Assembly: GCF_030655195.1 (NCBI RefSeq)
Contig: NZ_JAURWA010000047.1
Location: 1-44,094 of the forward strand
Direction: 5' to 3'
Length of the DNA stretch: 44,094 nt
Source: Patulibacter sp.
GTDB taxonomy: Bacteria > Actinomycetota > Thermoleophilia > Solirubrobacterales > Solirubrobacteraceae
Positions 25,557-34,193 of this stretch are shown here, piece after piece. The translations under genes were made by a program, and so were the position numbers. The notes under the pieces were generated by a model, which was given only the letters and a program-made list of their open reading frames with translations, was not told where the DNA came from and did not search any database. Position 1 is the stretch's first letter; the number at the start of each line of letters is the position of its first letter.

Positions 25557-26330
25557 ATGCAGCTCCACGACCTCCCCTGGCCGGCCCTCGCCGGCGAGCT
25601 CGATCGCGGCACCCCGGTGATCCTGCCGTTCGGCTCGCTCGAGCAGCACGGCCCGCACCTGCCGCTCGACACCGACACCGTCTGCGTGCAGGCCATCGCC
25701 GACCGCGCCGCCGAGCAGGCGGGCGCGATCTCGATGCCCGCGCTCAGCTACGGGGCGCCGTCCCGGCCCCGCAGCGGCGGCGGCCCGGTGTTCCCGATGG
25801 GCGCCGAGATCCCGCTCGGCGTCTACTTCGACGTCGTCCGCGGCATCACGACGAACCTGCTGGACCGCGGCGTGCGCAACCTGCTGGTGATGACCTGGCA
25901 CACCGAGAACGGTGCGGTCATCTACGACGCCGTGCGCGAGGCGATCTCCGCCGCGCGGGCCGAGGACGCGAAGATCGTCAACCTCGACTCGCCCGGCTCG
26001 CTCGTGCGTCCCGAGACCGCGAAGCAGGCCTACGTCGACGGCCCCGTGCCGGGCCACTTCGAGCACGCGGGCCTGATCGAGACGTCGGTGATGCTCGCCC
26101 TGGACCCGACCGCCGTCCACGAGCACCACGACGTCGTCTCGTCGCTGCCGACCCTGGGCTACGACGTGCTGCCCCAGCCCGTCGGCGCCGTCGCCGCCAG
26201 CGGCTCCTTCACCTCGCCGAAGAACGCGACCGCCGAGATCGGTCAGCTGCTCCTCGACGACATCGTCCCCGGCCTCGCCGGCGTCCTCGACCGCGAGTTC
26301 GGCTCGCGGCGCACCATCGCCCGACCCTGA
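25557..26330 (+). CDS. Creatininase-family amidohydrolase
   Basis: A 257-aa product with the family fingerprint GSLEQHGPHLPLDTD (26-40), which supplies Glu, His and Asp metal ligands, and EHAGLIETSVML near residue 170. The usual NGHGGN motif is altered to TWHTEN, keeping His and Asn. The family hydrolyses cyclic or N-formyl amides (creatinine, FAPy compounds) with Zn/Mn. It lies directly between the importer permease and formamidase, so it probably attacks the imported substrate. The exact amide is unknown. Confidence 0.85.
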   Translation: MQLHDLPWPALAGELDRGTPVILPFGSLEQHGPHLPLDTDTVCVQAIADRAAEQAGAISMPALSYGAPSRPRSGGGPVFPMGAEIPLGVYFDVVRGITTNLLDRGVRNLLVMTWHTENGAVIYDAVREAISAARAEDAKIVNLDSPGSLVRPETAKQAYVDGPVPGHFEHAGLIETSVMLALDPTAVHEHHDVVSSLPTLGYDVLPQPVGAVAASGSFTSPKNATAEIGQLLLDDIVPGLAGVLDREFGSRRTIARP

Positions 26331-26337
26331 GCACCCC

Positions 26338-27561
26338 ATGCCCGAGACCCTGATCAGCGTCGACCTCGACAAGTCCGCCGAGGAGCAGACGAACCCCCTC
26401 CACAACCGCTGGCACCCGGACATCCCCGCCCAGGTGTCGGTGCGCCCCGGCGCGTCGTTCCGCCTGGAGTGCAAGGACTGGACCGACGGCCAGATCACCG
26501 ACGACGACTCCGCCAACGACATCCGCGACGTCCGCCTGGACCGCGTCCACGTCCTGACCGGCCCGGTGCGGGTCGAGGGTGCGGAGCCCGGCGACGTCCT
26601 CGTCGTCGACCTCCTCGACGTCGGTCCCCTGGACCGCGACGAGTGGGGCTTCACGGGCGTCTTCGCCCGCGAGAACGGCGGTGGCTTCCTCACGGACCAC
26701 TTCCCCGACGCGCTCAAGGCGATCTGGGGCTTCGAGGGGCAGTACGCGACCTCGCGGCACCTCCCCGGCGTCCGCTTCCCCGGCCTCATCCACCCGGGCC
26801 TCATCGGGTGCGCGCCGTCGCACGAGCTGCTGGCCGAGTGGAACGCCCGCGAGGCGAAGCTCGTCGCCACGGACCCACAGCGCAACCCGGCACTGGCGCA
26901 GCTGCCGACCCCGGAGCTCGCGGCCCTGGGCAGCCTGAAGGGCGCGGACTTCGACCGCGTCGCCAAGGAGGGCGCCCGCACGGTGCCCCCGCGCGAGCAC
27001 GGCGGCAACTGCGACATCAAGAACCTGACGCGCGGGGCCAAGCTCTACCTGCCCGTCTACGTCGACGGCGCGAACCTGTCGGTCGGCGACCTGCACTTCT
27101 CGCAGGGCGACGGCGAGATCACGTTCTGCGGCGCGATCGAGATGGCCGGCTACGTCGACCTGCACGTCGAGCTGATCAAGGGCGGCGTCGCGAAGTACGG
27201 GATGGTCAACCCGATGTTCCGGACGAGCCCGTCCGAGCCCCACTTCGGCGAGTACCTGGCGTTCCAGGGCATCTCGGTCGACGAGATCACGGGCGAGCAG
27301 CTCTACCTCGACGCGACCGTCGCGTACCGCCGGGCGTGCCTGAACGCGATCGAGTACCTCAGCCGCTTCGGCTTCACCCGCGAGCAGGCCTACGTGATCC
27401 TCGGCACCGCCCCGATCGAGGGCCGGATCTCGGGCATCGTCGACACGCCCAACGCGTGCTGCACGGTCTACGTCCCCAGCTCGATCTTCGACGGCGACAT
27501 CATGCCCTCGGCCGGGGGCATCCCCGTCGTGGGCAGCGGTCAGGTGGCGCAGGCCCGATGA
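26338..27561 (+). CDS. fmdA: Formamidase (acetamidase/formamidase family)
   Basis: A 407-aa full-length FmdA/AmdA family protein: HNRWHPDIPAQVSVRPGASF, DWTDGQI, GPVRVEGAEPGDVLVVDLLD, HPGLIGCAPSHELL, REHGGNCDIKNL, SQGDGEITFCGAIEM. It hydrolyses formamide or a short amide to ammonia and acid in the cytoplasm. It starts 7 nt after the creatininase gene and overlaps the CoA ligase gene. The adjacency suggests creatininase-type opening that releases formamide (or a formyl group) for this enzyme. An FmdB-like gene lies at 40862 under a similar operator. Confidence 0.92.
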   Translation: MPETLISVDLDKSAEEQTNPLHNRWHPDIPAQVSVRPGASFRLECKDWTDGQITDDDSANDIRDVRLDRVHVLTGPVRVEGAEPGDVLVVDLLDVGPLDRDEWGFTGVFARENGGGFLTDHFPDALKAIWGFEGQYATSRHLPGVRFPGLIHPGLIGCAPSHELLAEWNAREAKLVATDPQRNPALAQLPTPELAALGSLKGADFDRVAKEGARTVPPREHGGNCDIKNLTRGAKLYLPVYVDGANLSVGDLHFSQGDGEITFCGAIEMAGYVDLHVELIKGGVAKYGMVNPMFRTSPSEPHFGEYLAFQGISVDEITGEQLYLDATVAYRRACLNAIEYLSRFGFTREQAYVILGTAPIEGRISGIVDTPNACCTVYVPSSIFDGDIMPSAGGIPVVGSGQVAQAR

Positions 27562-29123
27562 GCGCTCCGACCCTGACCCGCGAGGTGCCGACGCTCCCCG
27601 CGCTGCTGCACCGCGCCGGGACGACGAACCCCGACGAGCCGGCGATCCTCTTCGAGGACGGCCTCGTCGTCACCCGCGGCGACCTGCTGGAGCGCTCGGA
27701 GCGCTTCGCCGGCTGGCTGACCACCGTCACGGAGCCCGGCGAGATGGTCGCCGCGATGACGGGCAACCGCACGGAGTTCCTCGTCGCCTGGTTCGCGGCG
27801 GCGGCGACCGGGCGCGTCTTCGTGGCGCTGAACCCCGAGGCCGGCCCGCACGACCTGACGCACGTCCTGACGGACTCCGCCGCGGTCCTCGTGATCACCG
27901 ACCCCGAGTCGGCGGGAGCCCTCGAGGCCATCCGCGACGCGCTCCCGGCGCTGCGGGAGCACCTCGTGCTCGACGGTGCCGAGCCGGGCGGGCTCGACCC
28001 CTGGCAGGGCGCCGAGCCGCTGTCCTTCCGGGACCTCGACGTCGACCCGACGACGGTCACCAACGTCTATTACACGTCCGGCAGCACGGGTCCGCCCAAG
28101 GGCTGCATGGTCGACCACCGCTACTGGTCGCGCCTGGTGCGCAACTACCTGACGGAGCGCGGGCTGGAGCCGACCGACCGGGTCCTCTGCTGCCTGAAGT
28201 TCTTCTACAACGACCCGTCCTGGCTGCTGCTCTCGTCGCTGCACGCCGGCGTGCCGCTCGTCGTCATGCGGCGCTTCAGCGTCTCCCGCTTCTGGGACGT
28301 CGTGCGGGACAACGACGTGACCCAGCTGTTCACGATCGGGTCGATCCCGGCGCTGCTCCTGAGCGCCGCGCCGACGCCGCGCGACCGCGACCACAAGGTC
28401 CGCTTCGCCGTCCAGGTGGCCATCGACGCGGGCCTGCACCGCGAGATGACCGACCGCTGGGGCATCCCGTGGACGGACACCTACGGCCTGACCGAGACCG
28501 GCGGGCTGGTCAGCGTCCCGATCGCCGAGGCCGACCGGGTCGTGGGCACGGGCACGATGGGCAAGCCCCGCGCCGACATGGACGTGCGGGTCGTCGGCGA
28601 CGACGGGAAGCCCGTCCCGACGGGCGAGGTCGGCGAGCTCGTGGCCCGCGGCGACGGCATGATGGCCGGCTACCTCAACCGCCCCGACGCCACCGCCGAG
28701 GCGATGGGCGACGACGGCTTCTTCCGCACGGGCGACCGCGTGCGCCAGGACGACGACGGCTGGTTCTACTTCGTCGGCCGCAAGAAGGACATCGTCCGGC
28801 GGGCCGGGGAGAACGTCTCGGCCACCGAGGTCGAGGAGGTCCTGCGCACGCACCCGCGGGTCATCGACGCCGGCGTCGTGCCGGTCGCCGACCAGATGCG
28901 CGGCGAGGAGATCCTCGGCCACGTCTACGTCCAGGCCGACGAGCCGGGCCTGCGGGAGTCGATCGTCGAGCACTGCGTCGCCCAGCTGGCCAAGCACAAG
29001 GTCCCCCGCTACCTCGTGGTCTGGACCGAGGACCTGCCCCGCACGCCCTCGATGCGCGTCGCCAAGCAGCGGCTGCCCCGGGGCGAGGTCCCCGCCGGCG
29101 CCTACGACCGCGAGGCGCGATGA
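27558..29123 (+). CDS. AMP-dependent acyl-CoA ligase (CaiC-like)
   Basis: A 521-aa adenylate-forming enzyme: P-loop YYTSGSTGPPKG (171-182), YGLTETG (309-315), TGD (391-393), GRKKDIVRRAGENVS hinge. It should activate a carboxylic acid to its CoA ester, feeding the beta-oxidation genes around it. In the C-terminal A10 motif the sequence is RTPSMRVAK: by alignment with TPTGKVQK the catalytic Lys is Arg500, with Lys503 three residues on. Similar Arg/Gln variants occur in CaiC-type relatives, so activity is not excluded. ATG 27558 overlaps the formamidase stop. Confidence 0.88.
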   Translation: MSAPTLTREVPTLPALLHRAGTTNPDEPAILFEDGLVVTRGDLLERSERFAGWLTTVTEPGEMVAAMTGNRTEFLVAWFAAAATGRVFVALNPEAGPHDLTHVLTDSAAVLVITDPESAGALEAIRDALPALREHLVLDGAEPGGLDPWQGAEPLSFRDLDVDPTTVTNVYYTSGSTGPPKGCMVDHRYWSRLVRNYLTERGLEPTDRVLCCLKFFYNDPSWLLLSSLHAGVPLVVMRRFSVSRFWDVVRDNDVTQLFTIGSIPALLLSAAPTPRDRDHKVRFAVQVAIDAGLHREMTDRWGIPWTDTYGLTETGGLVSVPIAEADRVVGTGTMGKPRADMDVRVVGDDGKPVPTGEVGELVARGDGMMAGYLNRPDATAEAMGDDGFFRTGDRVRQDDDGWFYFVGRKKDIVRRAGENVSATEVEEVLRTHPRVIDAGVVPVADQMRGEEILGHVYVQADEPGLRESIVEHCVAQLAKHKVPRYLVVWTEDLPRTPSMRVAKQRLPRGEVPAGAYDREAR

Positions 29124-29197
29124 GCAGCGCCGGCCCCACCGTCCCGCAGCACCCCCGTCCCCCGCAGCACCGCGCCCGAACCGAAAGCACCGCATGA
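29120..29197 (+). CDS. 25-codon mini-ORF linking ligase and amidohydrolase genes
   Basis: ATG 29120 overlaps the ligase TGA and its own TGA (29195-29197) overlaps the ATG of the amidohydrolase gene (29194), giving an ATGA junction on both sides. The product is MSSAGPTVPQHPRPPQHRAR plus five residues, rich in Pro, His and Arg. It may serve only to carry ribosomes across a 70-nt gap, or be a small protein. No ribosome binding site is needed if translation is coupled. Confidence 0.4.
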   Translation: MSSAGPTVPQHPRPPQHRARTESTA

Positions 29198-30048
29198 AGA
29201 TCATCGACATCCGCATCAAGGTCCCGGTGCGTGACACGGAGGACGAGCCGATCCCCGAGATGCCGCCCGAGTACGCGCGCTACGGCGAGGTCTACGGGGC
29301 GACGCACTCGACGAGCACCACCACCTCGTCGCTCGTCGCCGAGATGGCGGCCGCGGGCGTCGCGCCGAGCATCCTGCAGGCGGAGCGCGAGTTCGGCGAG
29401 CCGACGCACTGGAACGACCGCACCTCGCGGATCGTGCGCGAGCACCCGGAGGCGTTCGCCTGCGGCTTCGCGCTGGTGGACCCACGCGACCCGATGGGGG
29501 CGGTGCGCGAGATCGACCGGGCCTACAACGACCTCGGCCTGCGCGGCGTCATCTTCGAGCCGGCGTTCCTCGACATCTCGCCGACGGACGCGCGCTGCTA
29601 CCCGGTCTACGCGAAGTGCGTCGAGCTGGGGATCCCGGTGGGGCTGCACACGGGCGTCAACTTCTCGTCGCACGGCCCGCTGATGCACGAGCGCCCGGTC
29701 CTCATCGACCAGGTCGCCTGCCACTTCCCGGACCTCATCATCATCTGCCACCACGGCGGCTGGCCGTGGGCGACGGAGATGGCCGCGATCGCGTGGAAGC
29801 ACTCCAACGTGTTCCTCGAGTTCGGCGCGATCGCCCCGAAGTACATGGCGTCAAAGGGCGGCTGGGGCGACATCACCCAGTTCATGGACACGGTGCTCCA
29901 CGAGAAGATCCTCTTCGGCACCGACTGGCCGATGATGCACTACGACCGCGTGCTCACCGAGGTCGAGCAGCTGGGTCTGCGCCCCCGCTCGCTCGAGGCG
30001 TACATGGGCGGCAACGCGGAGCGCCTGCTCGAGCGGATCCTCTCCTAG
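29194..30048 (+). CDS. Amidohydrolase-2 family protein (ACMSD/decarboxylase-like)
   Basis: A 284-aa TIM-barrel metal-dependent hydrolase: GLHTGVNFSS, IIICHHGGWPW, ILFGTDWPMMHYDRV and a C-terminal GGNAERLL, all typical of amidohydrolase-2. The N-terminal HxH pair normally on strand 1 is absent: the protein begins MKIIDIRIKVPV. The metal site therefore has His, His and Asp only, or binds metal differently. It could be a decarboxylase, a lactonase or an amide hydrolase. It sits in the amide-degradation operon after the CoA ligase. Confidence 0.82.
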   Translation: MKIIDIRIKVPVRDTEDEPIPEMPPEYARYGEVYGATHSTSTTTSSLVAEMAAAGVAPSILQAEREFGEPTHWNDRTSRIVREHPEAFACGFALVDPRDPMGAVREIDRAYNDLGLRGVIFEPAFLDISPTDARCYPVYAKCVELGIPVGLHTGVNFSSHGPLMHERPVLIDQVACHFPDLIIICHHGGWPWATEMAAIAWKHSNVFLEFGAIAPKYMASKGGWGDITQFMDTVLHEKILFGTDWPMMHYDRVLTEVEQLGLRPRSLEAYMGGNAERLLERILS

Positions 30049-30065
30049 CCCGCCCGTCGGGTCTC

Positions 30066-30086
30066 CCGGGACCACCGCGGTCCCGG
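30066..30086. terminator. Hairpin after the amidohydrolase gene
   Basis: CCGGGACC (30066-30073) pairs with GGTCCCGG (30079-30086) around a 5-nt loop, 18 nt after the stop. No T-run follows, so it may be an intercistronic element rather than a full terminator. Confidence 0.4.
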
Positions 30087-30170
30087 ACGGCCCGGCACCC
30101 TGCGCCCCGCCGCCTGCGGGGTCCCGCAGTTCCGCGCCCCCGCCGACCGCGACACCTCCGGAGACCCCGC

Positions 30171-30461
30171 ATGACCGACGTCTGGATCGTGGGCGAGTAC
30201 CACGTGCGACCCGAGCACCTCGACCGCGTCCGCACCCGCCTGGAGGACCACGAGCGCCGCACCCGCGAGGAGCCCGGCTGCCTCCTCGCGGCCGCCAGCC
30301 AGGACCTCGACGACCCGCTCGTGCTCAGGTCGATCCAGCGCTGGGAGGACGAGGCGGCGCTGGACGTGCACCGCGCGCTGCCGCACGTGCGGGAGATGGA
30401 CGGCGGCGCGGGGGAGCGGCTGTCGCAGCCGTTCGAGCTCGTGCGGTTGCGGCGGGGGTGA
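30171..30461 (+). CDS. Antibiotic-biosynthesis-monooxygenase (ABM) domain protein
   Basis: A 96-aa ferredoxin-like ABM/EthD-type domain: VWIVGEYHVRPEHLDRVRTRL opening, REEPGCL, LRSIQRWEDEAALDVHRALPHVREM. Such small proteins are cofactor-free monooxygenases, isomerases or heme-binding relatives and often act as dimers in aromatic catabolism. It starts at ATG 30171 after GGAG, 122 nt beyond the amidohydrolase, and may share its transcript. The substrate is unknown. Confidence 0.82.
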   Translation: MTDVWIVGEYHVRPEHLDRVRTRLEDHERRTREEPGCLLAAASQDLDDPLVLRSIQRWEDEAALDVHRALPHVREMDGGAGERLSQPFELVRLRRG

Positions 30462-30580
30462 GGGGCGGGAGTCGACGCCGTCCGCCGCGTCGGCTGCCCG
30501 ATGGAGGTGCCGTCACCGCGGGATCGATCCGGACGACGATCGTGATTCAGCCTCGCCTGCAGCGCGGACGAACGGCGCCG

Positions 30581-31411
30581 TCAGGTCGTCGCGTCGGTGC
30601 TGCGCGTCACCGGCTCCAGGCGGAGGTCCTCCTCGGCCCGCAGGTCCGCCGCGGCCCGCGCGATCGCGAACGCGTCGGACCCGAGGAGCAGCCGGAGCGG
30701 CGGGTTCTCCTCGGCCGCGATCCGGACGACGACGTCGGCGACCTTGCGCGGGTCGCCGGACGCCCACGACATGTCGTCTCCCATCCGTTCGGCCCGTGCG
30801 CCGACGGACTCGCGGTACGGCGCCGAGACCTCGGGGATGGTCATCGAGGAGCTCGCCCACTCCGTCCGCATCCCGCCGGGCTCGACGACGGTGACCCGGA
30901 CGCCGAACGGAGCGACCTCGGCTGCGACGACCTCGGAGAAGCCGCCGACCGCCCACTTCGCGGCCTGGTAGGCGGAGAGCCCCGGTGACGCCACCCGCCC
31001 GCCGACCGAGGAGATCTGGATCACGTGTCCCGAGCGCTGCTCGCGGAAGATCGGGACCGCGGCCTTCGTCAGGTGGACGACCCCCATCAGGTTCGTGTCG
31101 AGCTGTGCGCGGAAGCTCGCGATCGACGTGTCCTCGAGCGCGGAGAGGTCCGCCCACCCGGCGTTGTTCACCACGACGTCGAGCCCGCCGAAGACCTCGA
31201 CGGCGGCAGCCACGGCCGCCTCCGCACCCGCGGGGTCGGTGACGTCGAGCGCGAACGGCCGCACCCGGTCGCCGTACCGGGCGACGAGGTCGTCCAGCTG
31301 CTCGGGCCGGCGGGCGGTCGCGAGCACCGCGTGCCCGGCCTCCAGCGCCGCCTCGGTGAGGTCGCGTCCGAGACCGCGGGCGCTTCCGGTGACGATCCAG
31401 GTCCGTGTCAT
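30581..31411 (-). CDS. Short-chain dehydrogenase/reductase
   Basis: A 276-aa SDR started at ATG 31411, where the Rossmann fold begins MTRTWIVTGSARGLG. It has NNAG (82-85), Ser134-Ser135, Tyr148 and Lys152 in SAYQAAKWAV, and a C-terminal extension ending RLEPVTRS. The cofactor is probably NADP(H) (ATARRPEQL). It is divergent from an XRE regulator at 31512, a common pairing in actinobacteria in which the regulator controls the SDR. It is not obviously part of the neighbouring operons and is convergent to the ABM gene across a 119-bp gap with no visible structure. Confidence 0.9.
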   Translation of the reverse strand: MTRTWIVTGSARGLGRDLTEAALEAGHAVLATARRPEQLDDLVARYGDRVRPFALDVTDPAGAEAAVAAAVEVFGGLDVVVNNAGWADLSALEDTSIASFRAQLDTNLMGVVHLTKAAVPIFREQRSGHVIQISSVGGRVASPGLSAYQAAKWAVGGFSEVVAAEVAPFGVRVTVVEPGGMRTEWASSSMTIPEVSAPYRESVGARAERMGDDMSWASGDPRKVADVVVRIAAEENPPLRLLLGSDAFAIARAAADLRAEEDLRLEPVTRSTDATT

Positions 31412-31511
31412 GTCCCCAGGGTGCGCCGTCGGACGGGGACGGGCCAGAGACGGCACGTCATAGGACGCGCAGTACCACCCGGGGTCTCCCGGCGTGCGCG
31501 ACACTCGGTGC

Positions 31512-32453
31512 ATGCCCCGTGACCACCGACCCGCGGGCGACGCCCCCGGCAGACCGTCCGCGGCCCCGGTCCGGAAGACCGACGACGTGAGCGCACCGGG
31601 CGCCCCGGCCCCGCCCCGCTCGTCCCTCGCGGAGTTCCTGCGCGCCAGTCGCGCCCGGGTCGAACCGGGCGACGTCGGCCTGCCCGACGACGGTCGCCCG
31701 CGCCGCGTCCCGGGCCTCCGTCGGGAGGAGGTCGCGCAGCTGGCGAACGTCAGCGTCGACTACGTCGTCCGGCTCGAGCAGGGCCGCTCGACCGGCGTCT
31801 CACGGCAGGTGCTCGACGCGCTGGCGGATGCCCTCGTCCTCGACGACGCGGGCCGCGACTACCTGCTGACCGTCGCCGGTCCCCCGCCCCGCCGCCGCGG
31901 GACGACGGCCCCGCAGGCCGTGCCGGCCCCGACGCTGCGCGTCCTCGACGCCCTCGGCGACACCCCGGCGATGATCCTCGGTCCGTGCAGCGACGTGCTC
32001 GCCTGGAACCGCATGGCCGCCGCCCTGATCACCGACTTCGGGGCGCTGCCGCCGGAGCACCGCAACATGGTCCGCCTGGCGTTCCTCGACCCGGCGTTCC
32101 GGTCCCTGTACGGGGACTGGTCGCGCGTCGCGCAGGACTGCGTAGCCGCGCTTCGGATGGAGGCCGGCAGGAACCCCGACGACGCGCGCGTCACCGCGCT
32201 GGTCGGCGAGCTCTCGGTCAAGGACACCGACTTCCGGCGCTGGTGGGGTGACCACCGCGTCCGCGGCTCGAACCAGCGCCGCAAGCAGTACGTCCACCCC
32301 GTCGCAGGCCCGATGATCCTCGACGTCCAGCGCTTCGCCCTCCTCGAGCGCCCGGACCTGATGCTCGTCTCCTACACGGCAGCGGCCGACACCGAGGCGG
32401 AGGCGGCCCTGAGGTTCCTCGCCGGGTGGGCACCCCGCGGTCCAGTGGCGTAG
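31512..32453 (+). CDS. XRE-family regulator with MmyB-like ligand-binding domain
   Basis: A 313-aa product from ATG 31512; GTG at 31587 is an alternative that fits the conserved start SSLAEFLRASRARV. The HTH region is RRVPGLRREEVAQLANVSVDYVVRLEQGR, characteristic of the MmyB-like group. The C-terminal domain (TPAMILGPCSDVLAWNRMAAAL ... WWGDHRVRG) is the MmyB ligand-binding fold, which in relatives binds fatty acids. It probably regulates the divergent SDR gene. The shared gap is 100 bp with no strong inverted repeat seen. Confidence 0.9.
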   Translation: MPRDHRPAGDAPGRPSAAPVRKTDDVSAPGAPAPPRSSLAEFLRASRARVEPGDVGLPDDGRPRRVPGLRREEVAQLANVSVDYVVRLEQGRSTGVSRQVLDALADALVLDDAGRDYLLTVAGPPPRRRGTTAPQAVPAPTLRVLDALGDTPAMILGPCSDVLAWNRMAAALITDFGALPPEHRNMVRLAFLDPAFRSLYGDWSRVAQDCVAALRMEAGRNPDDARVTALVGELSVKDTDFRRWWGDHRVRGSNQRRKQYVHPVAGPMILDVQRFALLERPDLMLVSYTAAADTEAEAALRFLAGWAPRGPVA

Positions 32454-32626
32454 GCCGCGGCCCCGCCGGCGCCCGGACGGGCATCGCGCGGCGGGCAGGA
32501 CGGACGGTCGGCCTGGTCGTCTGCGAGGTCAGGTGCCGGGCGGGGGCGGTCGACCTGTCGGGACCACGGAGCGCGGACCCGTGAGCCGCGGGAGACCTCT
32601 GCGAGGTCCGTTCCGAGACGAACTCG

Positions 32627-33199
32627 TCACGGGCCCCCGGAGGCCCCACCGGCCCCGCTGGTGTACGCCCCGTAGATCGCGTCGGCCTCGAGAAGGACGA
32701 AGCTCACGCCGAGGACGATCGGCAGGACGTCCTGGCCACGCGGGTCCACGTCGATCGTCACGAACGGTGCACGTCGGCCCTGGCCGGGACGGATGCTCAC
32801 CACGGCGGATCCGTCGTCGCGCCCGATCGTCGCGCGCCGCGCCGAATCGCCGCTCCGGTCCCACGTCAGTCGCTGGTCCCCGAACGATGCGTCGCGACCG
32901 TCGGCTCGGAACCAGACGACACCATCGCGGCGCACCTCGACGGTGTCCCAGGTCGTCTCGACGTCCCACCGCACCCCGTCTCGGCCGATCGCGAGGCCGC
33001 CGCCCTGTCGGCGCTTCCGCCTCAAGGTGAGGTCGGCGACCGCATCGTCTCCGCCGTCGGCGATCTGGATCCGGGTGCGAACCCGACCGCGCACCCACAA
33101 CGCCCACACTGCTGCCGACACCCGGCCAGCATAGGGGCGCACCCGAGCGCCTACCAGGAGACCAGGGACGAACGCCCGCTCGCCCGACCGGGCCGGCAT
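32627..33199 (-). CDS. Hypothetical beta-rich protein
   Basis: A 190-aa frame from ATG 33199; GTG at 33121 (VSAAVWALW...) is an alternative start. The sequence alternates charged and hydrophobic residues in short strands (TLRRKRRQGGGLAIGRDGVRW, TVEVRRDGVVWFRADGRD), with one hydrophobic stretch near the C-terminus (VLPIVLGVSFVLLEADAIYGAY) that could be a membrane helix. I recognise no family. Third-position GC looks lower than in neighbours and the gene sits next to a toxin-antitoxin pair, so it may have been acquired by transfer. Confidence 0.5.
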   Translation of the reverse strand: MPARSGERAFVPGLLVGARVRPYAGRVSAAVWALWVRGRVRTRIQIADGGDDAVADLTLRRKRRQGGGLAIGRDGVRWDVETTWDTVEVRRDGVVWFRADGRDASFGDQRLTWDRSGDSARRATIGRDDGSAVVSIRPGQGRRAPFVTIDVDPRGQDVLPIVLGVSFVLLEADAIYGAYTSGAGGASGGP

Positions 33200-33518
33200 C
33201 CGCGTCGGACCGGGAGCGGAACGACGGGCGCCGAGCCGACGACGACGCCCCGACCGGGTGGCGTTGACGACGCACGCCTACCGCTGGGAGGACGGTCGCC
33301 TGACGCCGGGCGGACCCCCGCGATCGCCGACCCGTCGTCGGGACGACGTCAGGGACCCGGGAGCACGCCTGAGACCGACCCCACGCGTGTGGTGTGATCC
33401 GCGGCGAGATCACTCCGCACCCGAGGACCGCCAGTCCGTTCAGCGCGACGGAGCCGGCGCGACCGTCCTCGCGGCCGGCGAGCGGGTCATCGCGACGGGC
33501 GCGCCGTCGTCTCGGGTC
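33200..33518. other. Intergenic stretch without a convincing gene
   Basis: About 320 bp between the hypothetical protein and vapC. Frames here have poor codon bias. A small inverted repeat GTGATC (33394-33399) / GATCAC (33408-33413) is the only structure seen. The stretch could carry a promoter for 33199 reading left, but no clear -35/-10 is visible. Confidence 0.5.
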
Positions 33519-33923
33519 TCAGGTCGGGGGCGTCTCGACGGCACACCGGATGCCGGGGGACCGGGCGATCCGGGCGTCGAGGGTCACGAGAGGGGCGCCG
33601 AGCGCGTCCGCGAGGCCGACGTAGGACGCGTCGTAGATCGACAGGTTGTGCCGGTGACCCCACGCTGCACGTGCGACGGCCTCGTGCGGCCACAGCTCGA
33701 CGTCGAGGTCCAGCAGGTCGGCGTGGGCCTGCTCGCTCTCGGCCCGTCCGATCGTCCCGGCCAGCTCCTGTCGGCGAACGATGTTGGCCGCCTCGAACGG
33801 CATCAGGTGCGGCGCGGCCAGTCGACTCTGGCGCAGACGCCGAGCGGCCCAGGACCCCGATGGTCCGCCGTCCAGGAGGGCCGCGACGATCGCCGAGGCG
33901 TCACAGACCACCACTGGCGTCAT
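33519..33923 (-). CDS. vapC: PIN-domain ribonuclease toxin, VapC-like
   Basis: A 134-aa PIN domain: first acidic residue in VVVCDASAIVAALL, Glu in HLMPFEAANIVRRQEL, and acidic residues in YDASYVGLADALGAPLVTLDARIA. It is an Mg-dependent RNase that cleaves tRNA or rRNA when not bound by its antitoxin. ATG 33923 overlaps the stop of the upstream vapB gene by 4 bp (ATGA), the usual arrangement. Confidence 0.92.
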   Translation of the reverse strand: MTPVVVCDASAIVAALLDGGPSGSWAARRLRQSRLAAPHLMPFEAANIVRRQELAGTIGRAESEQAHADLLDLDVELWPHEAVARAAWGHRHNLSIYDASYVGLADALGAPLVTLDARIARSPGIRCAVETPPT

Positions 33924-34153
33924 CGGCGGTCTGCGTCGCGCGCGTCCAGGATGGCCTGCGGGCCGACCCGGGACCCGGTTGCGTCGACTCGCGCTCGAGC
34001 ACGGGAGAGGACGTCGTCGACGGTCGGCCGGGCGACGCTCGCGACCAACATCACCCGGAGGTACTCCTGGAGCGACTGGCCGGACCTCGCCGCCCGCGCG
34101 GCGAGCTCGTCGCGCACCTCGTCGGGCAGATCGCGGACGGTCACTGCAGGCAT
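33920..34153 (-). CDS. vapB: Ribbon-helix-helix antitoxin, VapB/FitA-like
   Basis: A 77-aa product from ATG 34153, chosen over a longer frame to 34192 because MPAVTVRDLPDEVRDELAAR is the typical FitA/VapB beginning and the longer start would run into the operator. The ribbon-helix-helix DNA-binding part is followed by a basic C-terminal tail that wraps the toxin. It represses its own promoter, with symmetrical repeats just upstream. Confidence 0.9.
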   Translation of the reverse strand: MPAVTVRDLPDEVRDELAARAARSGQSLQEYLRVMLVASVARPTVDDVLSRARARVDATGSRVGPQAILDARDADRR

Positions 34154-34164
34154 GGTGCCAATGT

Positions 34165-34193
34165 AGCAGCGTTGCTGCTGGATCAGCAGCAAC
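34165..34193. promoter_or_regulatory. VapB operator-like repeats
   Basis: GTTGCTGCT (34171-34179) and AGCAGCAAC (34185-34193) are perfect 9-bp inverted arms with a 5-bp spacer. A further AGCAGC at 34165-34170 makes three alternating half-sites (AGCAGC, GCTGCT, AGCAGC). They lie immediately upstream of vapB, where RHH antitoxins bind cooperatively. Confidence 0.62.
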
